64,000 nt of DNA from Sphaerolaimus hirsutus (GCA_964036195.1 OZ038458.1:9251832-9315831); one strand, 5' to 3'; positions 21,002 to 34,288 are shown, counted from the first letter of the stretch. Numbers and translations: made by a program. Notes: generated by a model not told the origin, from the sequence alone.

Positions 21002-21523
21002 AGCTCAACGCTGCTTTAAGTTGTGATCATGAAGCTTTGGCTAGAGTAAGCCACCAGTGTTGGCAATGTGCTGATAGTATTCAACACTTTCATCAACATC
21101 ATTGCTAATATGGCAAATTAATATGCAGATCAGGGTCATGTGCAAGAAACGTGGGAACTGTGATGGATTTTTTCGCTGATCATTTGAGTTTGAGATCATG
21201 TTGTAAAGCGTTGATTTTAATGTTGTTTTGAAATGTGCAGTAAGTGAGTTATGTGTTTAAAATTTCCTAGTTTTCATTACTAATCTGTTGTGGACACATT
21301 ACCTGTGTTCAACAGCAGCGTGCATGCAAAATGCATCCTGTATTTACCACTTGAGAAGGAGAGGCAGAATGATGAATTTGGTAGTGAGAGAAGTGGCAGT
21401 AATGCCATTATGAACTAGGCTTATGATATCATAGCTAAGGGTGGTTAGTGCTGGCACGTTGCCAACACTGGTGGCTTACACTAGCCAAAGCTTCATGATC
21501 ACAACTTAAAGCAGCATTGAGCT
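21002..21523. mobile_element. 522-bp TIR element
   Basis: AGCTCAACGCTGCTTTAAGT at the left and ACTTAAAGCAGCATTGAGCT at the right; the arms continue through TGATCATGAAGCTTTGGCTA and CCACCAGTGTTGGCAA for about 75 bp. The unique centre has no clear ORF. Confidence 0.78.
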
Positions 21524-21910
21524 AGAGCACCATTTGTACATCAGTATTTACAAAATGACCGAAATTGTAACCCCCACAGTTCCGCAGTGGGTGGAGCTAG
21601 AGGGGTGAAATTTTGGGTGAAAACTCAAAACACGATATCTTAACCTGTCGGAATTTTATGACCTTTGCTTACCCCTAGCGCGAATGGCGAGCACTGCCCG
21701 GGGACTTTTCAGCCGGACCATGTACTATCTTACGTAAATAAAATCACATCGAAGAATCTATGACACTTCATTCATAATCTTTACATAGGCATGCATAAAC
21801 ACTGAAAATCAACAAACAAATCTAAAATTCCAAATCAAACAAAAATTCATACAAGTAGGTGTCTTTTTAAAACTGCACAAAATTAATTGACAAAGGGTTT
21901 AGAAGCTTTT

Positions 21911-22317
21911 TACCGTATTTCCTCGAATTATTTTCAGAGTGGAAATTTTGAGGGGGGGTATTTCGAGGGGGGGGGGTTATTATTTCGCCAGACATTTTCA
22001 CCAAATTCATAGTAAAGAGTACGCTATTATATACCCAAAACAGCTAATCAACGTGTCCAAGTAAGGTTTATTTGGACATATCAACGTTCATCGCTACACA
22101 AACTAGTATTTATATGTGTAGCTGCGATGCAAACTGCGACCAATACATAAATACATCATGTACCTTGTATACATCATGTACATAATTCCAGACGGGGGTA
22201 TTTCGAGGGGGGGGGGGGTATTTTTTACCCAGCTGAAAAACACCTGGGGGTATTTCGAGGGGGGGTATTTCGAGGGGGGTATTCAAGGGGGGGGGGGTAA
22301 ATCGGGGAAATACGGTA
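21911..22317. mobile_element. ACCGTAT-family MITE with insert
   Basis: TACCGTATTTCCTCGAATTA at the left, AATACGGTA at the right, with G-runs and TATTTCGAGG repeats in between. A dispersed-repeat copy (CATGACGTCATC) follows at 22360-22560, and a fragment with TAGTGATACAATGGCGCCAT at 22548, the end of the 33451 hAT-like family. Confidence 0.65.
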
Positions 22318-22659
22318 TACAGAAATGGTCCACATGTGTTCGGAACACCCTATCCCCCTTCAGACAGTATACTCGACGGACCGCATGCTATGCATTTTTC
22401 TGAAGGAAACACTCCATCATGACGTCATCATTAATAAAATTAACATAATTCCAGCAAAAAAAACAGGACGGGAAAAAACATTCCTCGTTTGTACGCAACT
22501 TTGCCTTTTTCTTTTTTTAAATATTTTTTTTTGTGGAAGTGCATACTAGTGATACAATGGCGCCATGGCGCTGGCGCCCTTTAATGGCGCCAAAAGGCTT
22601 AGGGTGTCGCACTATTAGAGATGTCGTATTATTGGAGAGCTGTCGCATTATTAGAGAAT

Positions 22660-23520
22660 TTACGGTGTCTGCACATTTTAGTTGCGTTGATACGTTTTTG
22701 ACGATATTGAGTGTTTTACGACACTTGGGGACTTTCATTCCAAAAGTTAACATACCCAGATTTTTCGATTTTTCAAAATCGCATTTTAAAGTTTGGCGGT
22801 GGCCCGGCAGTGCCATGTTTGGGCGACAAAGCTTGCCCTGCACTTTTCAGATATCTCGGACATTTGTCTACAATTTTTGTGTCCCTAAATTTTGTCGGCT
22901 GGTAAATATTTTGGGAGTTATGTCATATTTTGTAAACCACCCAAAATAAGGAGTAAATTTGAAAATTTGAACTTGAAATGTAAATAACTTCCTAACGGTG
23001 CATCGCAGGGCAAAACCAATTAACCCACTGAGAAGCCCTTTTCGAGAAGTACACAAGCCTAAATTTTCATATCTATATTTATACCTGTACTCAATTTATA
23101 GAGCAAAATAAACTTGGAAATTCACGTATGCACAATTGGAAATGAAACTTTATTTTGTATGGGAAATCCGGCCGGCTCTTCGCGAGCGATCCGGAGCACG
23201 CGTGCACTTTTGAAACTATTTTTTGGATATGTGCACTTATGAAATGAAACTCCGGTGGTCCGACATGGATATGTGCACTTACGAAATGAAAGTCCTGTTT
23301 TTCATAGGGGATCTGAGATGGATATGTGCACTTTCGATATGAAAACTGTGATTTTTCTGAAAAACGGTACCACTGTATCTCTGGAAAGAAATGGACTATA
23401 ACACTGATTTTTTTACCAAAATGGGCAGAATTATACGTAGATGTCGAATCCACAGCTAACTCGATTTTTCTGGATTTGGCGCTTGTGAACTTTTGGAACG
23501 GAAGTCCCCACTTGTGTAAA
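22660..23520. repeat. Degenerate repeat with GTGCACTTACGAAATGAAA motifs
   Basis: Carries several GATATGTGCACTTNCGAAAT units and ends GAACTTTTGGAACGGAAGTC. This architecture (repeat units, a CTGTATCTC stretch, ACGTAGATGTCGAATCC, GCTAACTCGATTTTT) parallels the right end of the 49784-55186 element, so it may be an old relative. Left border not determined. Confidence 0.4.
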
Positions 23521-23692
23521 GTATGCGCATGATGAAATTAAATTAAAATATAATTTATTATAATTGATTGAATCAAATATAGCGGCACATCACAACTTTG
23601 GGTTTTCTATAATTGAAGTTTTTCATGGACACACATCAGCCACACACAGTTTAAAGTTTTACTGATTGGACATAATGTTTTGACGTTTGAAC

Positions 23693-24593
23693 TAGGGCTC
23701 GAAACTCGATTTTTTTCGAAGTCAAACTCGAAAGTCACAGCCACCTAATTTTTCCAATTGAGTCAGCAAGTCGAGTCGGGTGAGTCAGTGAAAATCGAGT
23801 CACGAGTCAAGCAGAAATCTTGAGCTTCAAGTCGAGTCGAGTCTAGTCTTTGTGACACCTTTTTATCAGAGCCCTTATGTGAAGTTGGCAGCCAGCCAAA
23901 AATTTAGAAATCGATGTAAATAAAAATAAAATAGGTATAATATAAATATAACCTAAAGCTAAAAATAGGTATATAATCATGTATTCAAATGAAAATAGCG
24001 ATTATAACGGTGAAAATTGGCAAAATGGAGCAAATTTTAGTGATTTTGAGCTAATTTTGAGCTTTCACTCTTGTTTGTGCAATACACGCTTGTGAATGTC
24101 ATAACGTGACAGTGAAAATTCCGCTTGTGAAACCAAAAATTCTGCCTGCGACATTCACAAGCGCCCAAGCACTTATGCCGCCTATGATGGTAATTGTGTA
24201 CTTGTGTGCAAAAAATTGCAAAATACCTAGTGTTTAGTATTACAAATTTTGGTTAAGGTTTTTTAAACCATTTCGATGGTTAGTTTAAAAAAAAGGTTTT
24301 ACTGAAGCTTTGGAAAAAACCCTTGGCTATTCCTAATCCTGCGGGCAGTGTGGAAATGCGGGCTGGTGCACAAAATTTTTTAAAATTATGTTACTAAATC
24401 CATATCACAATTGACATTGACATGTTTCAATGGGGAACCCTGACTTGAAATTTGCCAAATTTTAAAGTTAAGTCAGGCAAAAACCTCGAGTCTCGAGTCA
24501 GGACCATATTTTTTCCAGTCAAGTTGGACGAGTCGAGTCAGTAACAATTTTACTTTTGAGTCACAAGTCGAGTCGAGTTGAGTTTGGGCTCTA
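23693..24593. mobile_element. hAT-like non-autonomous element (TAGGGCTCGAAAC)
   Basis: TAGGGCTCGAAACTCGA at the left and GTTTGGGCTCTA at the right, flanked by GTTTGAAC and ATTTGAAT, a worn 8-bp target duplicate. Rich in GAGTCGAGTC repeats. No transposase ORF. Confidence 0.6.
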
Positions 24594-24640
24594 ATTTGAA
24601 TCCTAGTGGCAACCCTTACTCACACCAATTGAATATCAGG

Positions 24641-25457
24641 TACCGTAATTTCTCGTAATACCTCCAGCGTGTTTATTATTTTGAGAAAGCATATTTCGAG
24701 GGGGTTATTTGACAGGGTTTTTATGCCAGCGATTGTATGAAATTCCACATAGGTACTCTCAGACATGGCAAAATTCAATCATTACAGTAGTAATGTATAA
24801 GCGTCTAAATATATACATAAATAGGTATATAGAAAATAGAGTAGCTATATAGATAAACGCTATAATGTCTGTCCTAATATGTACAACTCACTACTCAGTC
24901 AGTGCTTCACATGGATACCCGACTCCAGTTTTGTCATTTATATTCTCTCTCGTTATACTCAATTCAGCGGGGGTTATTACTTGCCCGGCTCGCTCAGACC
25001 GGTCATGCTTAACCAACATCTAAACCCATCCGACATCTAGACTGGGACACTGAACATGTTGATACGGAACACATTGAATTATACCCGGCACGCTGAGAAT
25101 AGGCAATTAATAGGCACATGACCTAATGATTTGGAAGGAGAAAATATATGAGAAGTATGAAAATTAGAGATTTTTGGTGCAAATTAGAGTAAAATTGGTC
25201 AAAAGCGCTCCAGATAGCTAGATAGCTAGGCAATTAGCGGGGTGGGGGGTTTTCAGGGGAAAGTAGTCCAAAAAAGTTGCCCCAGGGATAGATAGATCGG
25301 TGGGGTTACCCGCCCCCAGTTGACATGGATGACACAAAATTAGATGTGTGGTTGGTCTAGATGTCGGATGGGTTTAGATGTCGGATGGTACGGGCTCGCT
25401 CAGACCTAAGGGTATTTCGAGCGGGGGGGGGGGAAGTTAATTTGAGGAAGTATGGTA
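24641..25457. mobile_element. ACCGTAT-family element with nested inverted repeat
   Basis: TACCGTAATTTCTCG at the left and GAGGAAGTATGGTA at the right. Nested inside at about 25013-25388 are mirror repeats of ACATCTAAACCCATCCGACA and its complement. Confidence 0.55.
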
Positions 25458-25804
25458 GATTGCCCGTTGCCTTTCATTTTACATCGCGCACATCGCACGC
25501 ACACATCACGCACATACCGTATTTCTTCTAAAGCGGGAATTAGAGCTCAGCGTCGATTCGACGTGAAATGATGACGTGAAATGTTTTCGTGAAATTAATT
25601 ACACGAGTGTGGATCATGCTACGGGTCTACAATTTTCTAAGGATAATATATGAATCAATACCTTAATCGTGTCCAATACTGAGTGTTATCAGCCACAACT
25701 AGAGCGAATTGAAAAATTCAATTTTTATCATTTCACGTCATCATCATTTCACGTCACAGTGTCAGGGAACAACTTGACATTTCACGTCAGACTTTTGCTT
25801 GCAA

Positions 25805-27370
25805 TAGGGACTGGTACCCAGTGTTCAACAGTGTTCAACCTTCTAAAATAAAATTTACTTTAACTTTTTTATGCTTTCCTCGGTATTTTAAAAATACCTT
25901 ACACTTTATAAACACTCGAAACTTGGAAAGTGTATTTATGCTTACACTTACACTTTCTAAAAATACCGGTAGTTTAACTCTGATGCAAAGTGAACATTTA
26001 GGTTTCAAACAGAGTTGATATTGGGTAATTACTTATACTCTAAAATACGCGTAAAATGGCGTAGTGAGTAAATACCCATGCGTACAATACTTCAATTGTA
26101 CCAGTACCCATTGTACCCAGTATTTTTTCACAAGTACTGCATACTTTGAGTATTTCAGAAAATTCAATTGAAGCATGCAAAATGCAAAAAAGTGAGTATA
26201 TCTATGCTTGCATTCATACTTATGTACTTTGTATTTACTTCTTTCTTTTAATGCGAGCCAAAAAATTTGAGCCATGTAGCCAAAAAAATTGATTTTATAC
26301 TCCCATGATGGAAAAGACCCAATTTACTCGAAAATACTCAAAAATACTTGACAAAATACTTTTACACAATTTTACCCAAGTAATGGGTAAAAACAAAGTA
26401 TTTTACCCGGGTAGTTTTTGAGCATGGGTAAAAATGTAAGTATTTACCAGTACGGGTACTTTTGAAAAAGTTTGGTACTTATAACAACTCTGGTTTCAAA
26501 TCTAACGGACTGCGGCCGGTCCCAAAAACTTTCAGATGCCATGTAGGTAAAGTGTGTAAAATTTATGTCTGACATCTCACACTTGACATACAGTGGGCTG
26601 CAGTGCAGAACCGGCGTCTTAAATCAACTGGGGAAATAGAGAGTGCACCAAGAACTGCATAAATATGCAGTCATTTCTCAACAGATTTTCACCATTCAAC
26701 ACTCAAAATTTTCAGAAATACAGGGAGATATTTATCATTTTTTTGCAATCAGGTAATGGTGTACGACTTACGTTATACAGATTTGATGTAACGAAAATTT
26801 AGAAAAAGAACCTCTATAATATAGGAAGTTGGGTACTTTCCGAACACACTTTAAAAAGTTTATGCTTAATTTTATGTAAACAAAACGGTGCATGCATGTG
26901 ATATCGATGTGTCTTCCTACAAAATCAAACCATTGGAAGAAAGGCATTGAGTGTGTTGATACAAGATGAACACTTTCGTTACAAATCTATACCAGACATT
27001 TAGAATACAAATATTTCCATACGTATTTATCTACTTCGTCCATTACGGAAATGGTGTGATAGCTTCTATCACAACATACCTAACCTATATTTGTCTGTCT
27101 GAACGTCTTAAACTGAAATTTTACTGAAACCCTAAAAAAATCCCAAGCAGTTTGCAGCAATTCTTCGATAATTTTTAAGTTTTAAACTAATTGTCCAAGA
27201 ATACTTTTTTCAGTAATTAATGCGAAAAAGACTTCCGTTCTGCTTTGGGCCAGAATACAAACGTGATGGACGAATTAAAAAAACATCTACGAATGATAGT
27301 GTATGATAATCGTGATTTTGTGAACTTGAAAAAGTTGTTTATAAAATAGTCAATATCACAAAAATCAATC
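25805..27370. other. Gene-free stretch
   Basis: 25805-26492 is another worn copy of the GTACTT/AAATAC element that ends in TTATAACAACT. From 26500 to 27370 I see only AT-rich unique-looking DNA with no coding signal. Confidence 0.45.
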
Positions 27371-27372
27371 AA

Positions 27373-28778
27373 TCATCGAGCTTTATCGATGGCTTTGTGC
27401 GCTTGATCCAACATGCTTTTCTCGCCGTCACTCAACGTGGCGGCACCCGCCGCCGAGAAAATGCCCTTGAGCCAGAACACCATAATTAGCACCATGAGAC
27501 CGGCGATGAGTATGGTAAAGAGCATCGCGAACAGCATGTCGCAGTCGAGCGCGCGGCACGCGGAACAATCTTCGCCGCGCTGCTGCTTCCGCCTCGGTGC
27601 CGGCGGCAACCATTGTGCCGCACCGGCGTCGGGCCGGTCCATCCCGCCGGTGCCGTTGGCGCCGACCAGCTCGTTGCACTCGTCCCTGCCGGCGCCGGTG
27701 TTGGCCAACGACGTGCACATGACGCCGTCGCAGCTCGGCCGCACCACCGTGTGCTGCTGCTGCGCGGCCGGATAGGCGCGCGCCGCCTGTCCGTTGCACA
27801 CGCACTGCGGCGCGGCGCCGGGGTCGTACTGGCGCGACAGACGCATCCAGGTCTCGGGCTCGGTGCCGGGTCGACGTCCATTGCTCATGTGGTAGTGCTG
27901 CCTGGACGACGGGTGCACCAGCGGCGCGTCGGCCGCCAGCGCGGCCGAGCTGCTCGGCATTTCGTCGTAGCCCCAGGCGCTGTGCGCAGAAAATGACCGC
28001 GGCGGGCCTGCGCCGGATGACGGCAGCACGCCCGTATCCATGAAGTTCAGCACCTACAACGGAGACGGCCTAGAGTAAACGGCGCACTGGTGCCAGTTCC
28101 GCAAATTGAGAAGTGAGAAGTAAAATGGCAAAAGCGAAGTAAAGTGGCAAAAGTGGAGTGAAATGGCAAGTAAATTGGCAAAAGCAACGTAAAAAAAAAT
28201 AAAGTATCTTCTCTTCGCTTTTGCCATTTTACTTCTCAATTCACTGCGCTTTTGCCATTTCACTTCGCATTTGCCATTTTACTTCTCACTTCTCAATTCG
28301 CCCCTGCCGACCACACAAGCCACGAATGCACCTCCATATCGACGCTGTGCGCGCACTCGGACGCCTGCTTGTGTCCGCGGTCGACGGCGGCGGTCGGCCG
28401 CTGCGCGCAGTTGGAGCCGGGCGCGAACGTGACCGAGCCGTTGGCGCCGGCGCCGAAGCGGATCCGCTGCGCCTGCTGCTGGTCGATGGCGGACGGGCGG
28501 AGCTGCGGCTCGGCGCGCACCGGCGGCGTGGGGCCGCGCCGCACCAGGCGCTGCTGCTGGTGCTGCGCGTGGTTGGCCGGCGCCCCGTTGGCCCTGCTCA
28601 GGCGGGCCGCGCCCGACGACACGACCTCGCCGTCGCTGTGCATGCTGGCGCACGCGAACTCGCTCAGCGCAGTGGGCGGCTGCGACGGTCGCTCGACGCC
28701 CGCCCGATTGGCATGGTAGATTTGGAGCGCGCCAGCGGCCGGACCAAAATTAGCCCGGCGAATGTCGGTTAGCGACCA
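27373..28778 (-). CDS. Unrecognised single-pass membrane protein, last two exons
   Basis: Exons 28332-28778 (149 codons, phase 0/0, acceptor ATCACAGACAG, donor GAG|GTGCAT) and 27373-28053 (227 codons, acceptor CCGTTGTAG, stop TGA). Codon use is strongly GC-ending, unlike the AT-rich surroundings, which supports coding. The N-terminal part is low-complexity, rich in Ala/Gly/Pro/Gln. Near the end comes CSACRALDC, one membrane helix MLFAMLFTILIAGLMVLIMV, and a tail ending in DQAHKAIDKAR. I do not recognise the family. No start was found; upstream exons must lie above 28.8 kb. It could be nested in the CUB gene if the 38.8-kb exon belongs there. Confidence 0.6.
28097..28309. mobile_element. Palindromic MITE filling a short intron
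   Basis: The 278-nt intron 28054-28331 is mostly one palindrome: GCAAATTGAGAAGTGAGAAG against CTTCTCACTTCTCAATTCGC, with AAAATGGCAAAAGCGAAGTA units. Just left of it is CTGGTGCCAGTTCC, close to the end of the CTG-target introner family. Confidence 0.65.
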
Positions 28779-28779
28779 C

Positions 28780-30350
28780 TGTCTGTGATTGGGGTGCCAA
28801 ATTGGAACGGCATCGCGGGCGGGCGAGCCGCTGGAAATTGGTAAATCGAGCACCGCTGGCTGTAATGAGACATTGCCAATGCCGTGGGCACGGCGATGAC
28901 GCAAGCATGACGAGTTTTAAGTGCGGGAATTGGATCGCAGACTCTACATTCACTAAGGCGGTCTCAAACGGAAACTGATACGAATCCAAAAAAAAAATTC
29001 GCCAATCAAAAGCAAAAGATAGGACGGAATTTTCCAGTCTGTCTGTGGCACTTGCGTGGGAGGACACATGATTTTTATGAGGGTTTCATGAATTTTATGT
29101 GACTCCACAACGCCACATAAATATACCTAAATACCTAGTATGCATAATTTCCTTCGCCGAAAACCGTTAGATACCGTCCTAACGTACTTAGGCAATTCGT
29201 AACAGAACGGTTCTATTTATCTGATCACAAAAAATGATAAAAACCAAATTCTCGCGAAATAAATGAAGATAAATACGGAAGTCCATATGGGTGGTCATGA
29301 GATTGTCCCAAGCTCGCTGCCGCTCATCCCGGCGGCAGATCGCAGCAGTTCCGCGCTTTGATAGCAAACCTGACAGCTACCTAGCGGGCGCAATGCAGCC
29401 AAGCAAAACCTAGCCGGCCATCACGCTTCTTACACGCATTTACAATAAGCAAAGCGGCCGGTCATTTATAACGCGCGACGGAAACGTGCCGCCGCGGCGG
29501 CACAATCCAATACGACGGATCATCCATTATATCTGGCGGCGGGCTGGCGCGCCGCCGCCAGCTGCGGCCGCGCCGCGCTCGCAGAAGCGCGGCCATTTCG
29601 AAACGAAATTCCGATTGAAACCTGTTCCGGTTTCGTGTTCTATGAGAAAAAAGGATGAGATGAAATCGGAAAAAAGCATTTTTTTAATGTATCCATAAAT
29701 GTAATAATACCCGCTGTATTAGTGAAGGGTAGATAAATATCTGCTGCCAGAAAACGTACAAACGCAAGACGTACAGTAACGGAAGCCTCACAGAAGCATC
29801 ATTATCATTTTTACCCGACCGACCAGCCACCATTAAACTGGTAGCTGGCAATCATAAATGGCGCCCAAAAGCACAGCGCTGGGGCGTTCCCCATGCAAAC
29901 CAGAGACTCGATATGATATCCAGCTAAAATTTATGCATGCGAGCCGACGCCGCTGCATTTGCGCCATTTGGCCGCGGCCACGAAATCCCGCGACTTTTTC
30001 TAGTGCCCGCATTTGATATTGTTCGGAATCAAATGTGTTGGTATAGTGTTGGAGAGCGACAATGGCGGTTACATTGGATAGTATTTAGAAAAAAAGTTAT
30101 AAATACCGTCTGAATGAAAAATTTTACCAGAAAAGTAACAGAATATGAAAAAGAAAATTGTGCAATGCGTTAAAAAGCCAAAGCAGAAATCACTAAATCC
30201 GAACTTAATCAAACAAACAACAGTACAAAACGCAAAATAGAAAAGGCGTCGCCTGCACCGTCACAGATCAGCGAACTTCTCAAACGAGTCGCCGCTGCAC
30301 CGTGGCGCGAAAGAAAAAGTGACACCGATAATCGGTTGTGCAAAGAGAAA
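28780..30350. other. Gene-free stretch with a GC-rich patch
   Basis: 29310-29610 is GC- and CpG-rich and could be a promoter or 5' exon for the 28.8-kb gene. I see no reading frame or splice pair that settles this. The rest is AT-rich. Confidence 0.35.
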
Positions 30351-30367
30351 ACGAGTGTGTTCCATTT

Positions 30368-31465
30368 TTCATCCCAAACGGTTGTCAAGCTCACGTTTTA
30401 CATGTACAATACTCCATTTTACTTGCCAAAACATACGGTTGTCAAGCCCTAGACATGTCTTTACTTGCCGAATTAGTGTTATGCTTGTCATGCCAGAGTA
30501 TGCCAGTTTACGTGCCAAAGTATTACAGTTTTCAAGCCCTAGACATGCCAAAAAAGACACTTTTCATACAAAATTATACCAGTTTACATGCCAAAGTATC
30601 ACAGTTTACAAGCCACAGTAATTGTTTGCATCATATTACCACGATCCAAAAGCACATGTTAAAAAAAGTACCATATGCGGCATTTCCATGCGCACCAGAG
30701 GTGAAATCAAAGATTTCAACTGACTATAACCCGGCACATTGTAAAACACTCAAGTGGATAAAGCTAGTGCCATAGTTGAGTGAGCGGCACCATGAAAAGC
30801 ATAACATCGACAAAAATGGAACAGGTGAGCGACTTAAAAACTTGGCACTTTGAGCATTTTTCACTTTGTGAATCAGTGTTCAGTGTGACTGTGAATCAGT
30901 GAATCAGGTTTTAGTAATTGCATAATACCATTTTCATATGTAAAATTTACATCATTTTTCTTGCCACATATGCCAAATAATTAATTGAATATTTTCAATG
31001 CGCCAAATAATTAATTGAATTATTGTTAATTTTCTATCACTTCAGTCTTACATTATCATCAATTTTCCATTAAATTGCAGGTATGGCAGATTCTACAAGT
31101 ACCGGTATGGAAACGTCTGTTTTGGATTAAGTGTGTATAATCTTACCGCATGTGAAAAAGCCCTATACAAATAAATTGGATGGCAAAACTTTGGCTGGTA
31201 AAGTGGAATACTACAGCAAGTAAAATAGCATACTTTAGATGAAAAACGGCAGATTAAAGTAGCATGTAAACCATCATAATTAGCTAGTAAAGTAGCACAA
31301 AATACACAAGTTTGGCTTGAAAAGTGGCATACTTACAGCAAGTAAAGTGACACAGTTTGGATGAAAAGTGGCACACTAGAGCAGCAAGTAAAGTGTCACA
31401 CTTAGCTAGTAAAGTGGCATGGTCCAGCATGAAAACCGTGAGCTTGACAACCGTAAGGGATGAAA
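30368..31465. mobile_element. 1.1-kb inverted-repeat element
   Basis: CATCCCAAACGGTTGTCAAG at the left and CTTGACAACCGTAAGGGATG at the right. The inside has repeated GTCAAGCCCTAGACATG and AAGTAAAGTGGCA motifs on opposite strands. An ATG at 30792 with a GTGAGC donor is present, but it lies inside the element and has no support as a gene. Confidence 0.65.
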
Positions 31466-32020
31466 AGTGGAATTCTCTCAGAGAAAACGGGTCGACTTGA
31501 ATCTGCAAGAAAATAACTGCATTATCCCAAACATAAGCCGCGCTGCACATACACGTGTATGACGCGGGCAAATATGTACAACGCAGCCCGGCATAAAGCT
31601 GGGCCGGTGCGGCGTCGGGTCAGAGACATAACCGCGCGGCGCGGGGCAAACCTCAACTCCGGGCTGCCGCGGCCGCAGTCAGTAACTAGCAAAGATCACA
31701 TCATAAAGCTCTACATGTGCCGCGTTGCAAGAGGCACGCATATGAATGCTAGCTGGTTGCTTGAATGCGGTAGAGCCGTGGTCCAGGGTCGGGATTTGCA
31801 TCGCCAGATTTCACGAATCGGGCAACTTTTAGACGCCCTGACTTGATCACCTGTTATCGTTTCATGTAGCAGGTACGTGTAAGATTAGCTCACTGCCAAG
31901 ACCCGTCGTCCGAACGACATCGAATGGGATCAGGGGTCTCCAATGGGGGGCTGGGGACCCTCCGATCGGCCAGCTATCTATCTACCGATTCCATCTGACC
32001 GATTCATGTAGCATATCTAC

Positions 32021-32736
32021 TAGGGTTGGCAAGCGATTTTTTTTAAGCGATTTTTTTAAAAAAAATTTCGATTTTTTTAAAAAAAAATCGCAGCACCCGT
32101 ACCGATTTTTTTTAAAAAAAATCGCTGGCTAAAAATTTTGGTACTGGAGCACTAGGTAAAATGTAAAAATTTTGCGCGCAAGCGCGCACTTTCATGCAAA
32201 CAATCCATCAGTTACTTTTTTCATTGCTTTTACAACCAAGTTGGGGGTGTAGTACGCATTTATGTGTGCTTTTAAGTGTGTAAGGTAGGCTGTAAATCAT
32301 TTTAGGAAGTATTCATAGTTATGCTTTGTGTTGTCACATCAAACATTTATGCAAATGCATCCATGTTCACTTCCAATATGATTTATAGTTTGTTCTGAGC
32401 AAGAACATGCTATTTCTGCAAACAAAATTGCAAATGGTCGATGAAATGTGATTCACGTCACAAATATAACAATTTAATTACTTTTACACTTAAAATAACT
32501 GACTTTCAAGCTTTTCCGAAGCTCTACAGTACTTATATTAGCACAGAAAGCATAAGTGTGCACTCTCTATCAATTTATATGGCTTTTATTACCCCCAGAG
32601 GCGATTTTAGACAGAAATGGGGCTAATTTTGACCCCAGCGATTTTTATTAAAAAAAATCGATTTTTATTAAAAAAAATCGATTTTTTTTAAAAAAAATCG
32701 GGGTCGTTAAAAAAAATCGATTTTTTTCCAACCCTA
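32021..32736. mobile_element. hAT-like element, 8-bp TSD ATATCTAC
   Basis: TAGGGTTGGCAAGCGATTTT at the left, ATCGATTTTTTTCCAACCCTA at the right, with exact ATATCTAC duplicates at 32013-32020 and 32737-32744. It is full of AAAAAAATCGATTTTT runs. TAG/CTA ends and an 8-bp duplicate are hAT hallmarks. A one-ended relative begins at 13764. Confidence 0.88.
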
Positions 32737-33196
32737 ATATCTACCGATCGATTCCATCTGACCGATTCATGTAGCATAAATTAAATAAAATTAAATTAAT
32801 CTAAATATCTCGCGGCAACATTTTTGGCGACCATCTCTCGAGCCACCCCGCCAATAAAATTTTTAAGCAACCTAGCTCTCCGGAGGAGCGATTTGCTATC
32901 TTTTCTATTTGTGATATCTATTTGCTACCCCCGCGAGGGTCGAAATCTTGGAGACCCCTGAAAAAGATACGGACAAATGACCGCTGAACATCACCCGATT
33001 TCCTCAGTGGGCAGCCAGAATTTGGACCCTGGCAAAAGCAGAGGCAGAGTACAAGAAGCCGCGATCCACTCTACGCGTAGCGCCGCATCTCCAGAGACGG
33101 TGGGGCAGCGCGCTTGAAACAGACCGATTCATAATAATGGCCCGAATGGACATCCGTCTCAATCTATGAGCACTGGTTGCACCCAGGCTTGAGCTG

Positions 33197-34288
33197 GGGG
33201 CAGTCCCAGACCCTGTAAAATGTCAAATGTCATGCAAAGTGTCAAAAGTCATGGAAAATGCCCTGCAAAATTTAATAAACGTACGTTGTAAGATAATATT
33301 GAAAAATCACTCAGTATTTTGCGATATCATTCTTTGATACTTATTTGAATGCGGATATTTATTTATTTTTGTGCGGAAGGACAAATCCTTATTTCGGTTG
33401 TCCTAGGTGTATGAGTGAAAATGAAATTCGTCTCGTGCTACGGTCCGCTCTAGTGATGTAAAAAGCGCCATGGCGCTTTTGGGATGCGAGCGCCAAGCGC
33501 CAATGGCGCCACAGCAAAATAGCGCCAAGCGCCAAAAGCGCCATGGCGCTTTTCTAGACCACGGCGCCAAGCGCCAATAGCGCCAGCACCAAAAAAATTT
33601 GCTGCTCATAAAGTGTACTAGTTAACAACGACAGCCAATGTCAACTACCTAGTTCCCATCCCAATCCAATGGTTGCTAATGAGTAGTAACTCTACCCAGT
33701 GTTGTATACACATATATTTACTTCATTCCGGCGTAGTATTGCACATACCAACAATACAACATCATTTTCAACATATTGCAACACTTTGTATTTGAACATC
33801 GCTCATGAGCTAGCTTTGAATTGGGATGGGAACCATTAGGCCCAATATTTGGGAATTTTTTTGAATATCCTTGCAATTGCATGGACATAGTTTACAAAAT
33901 TAGTAAATAGAGGGTTTGTTCTTCCTGGAATACACTTACAGTAACACATTACACAGTCTATTTACATAAAATAATGATAAATTTTTTGAACTTCTTGGCG
34001 CTTTTTTGGCGCTTTTTAAAACGCTAGCGCCATGGCGCTTTTCCGTAGCACAGCGCCAAGCGCCAATGGCGCCACAGCCAAAAGGCGCCAAGCGCCAAAA
34101 GCGCCATGGCGCTTTTTGCTTTGGCGCTAGCGCGAGGCGCCAGCGCCATGGCGCTTTTACATCACTAGTCCGCTCTATCAAATATTAAAATTAAAATTAA
34201 AATTACGTTTACCATTTTCCATGGCTTTTGACACTTTGCAAGACATTTGACATTCTACGGGGTCTTTTACAGGGTCTGGGACTGCCGT
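33197..34288. mobile_element. CTG-target palindromic MITE, copy g, split by later insertions
   Basis: CTG then GGGGCAGTCCCAGACCCTG at 33197 and CAGGGTCTGGGACTGCCGT then CTG at 34288. Between the two halves lies the hAT-like element 33451-34167 plus some further sequence. The target triplets match. Confidence 0.8.
33451..34167. mobile_element. hAT-like element, 8-bp TSD GTCCGCTC, GCGCCATGGCGC arms
   Basis: TAGTGATGTAAAAAGCGCCA at the left and GCGCTTTTACATCACTA at the right; exact GTCCGCTC at 33443-33450 and 34168-34175. The arms are built of GCGCCATGGCGC and GCGCCAAGCGCCAA units. The end motif recurs at 22548; related GCGCC arms appear near 41745. Confidence 0.9.

Noticed and set aside
30792-31130. 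Small two-exon gene (MKSITSTKMEQ|GTGAGC ... TTGCAG|GTATGG)
   Set aside because: Lies wholly inside an inverted-repeat element, very short, no known domain.
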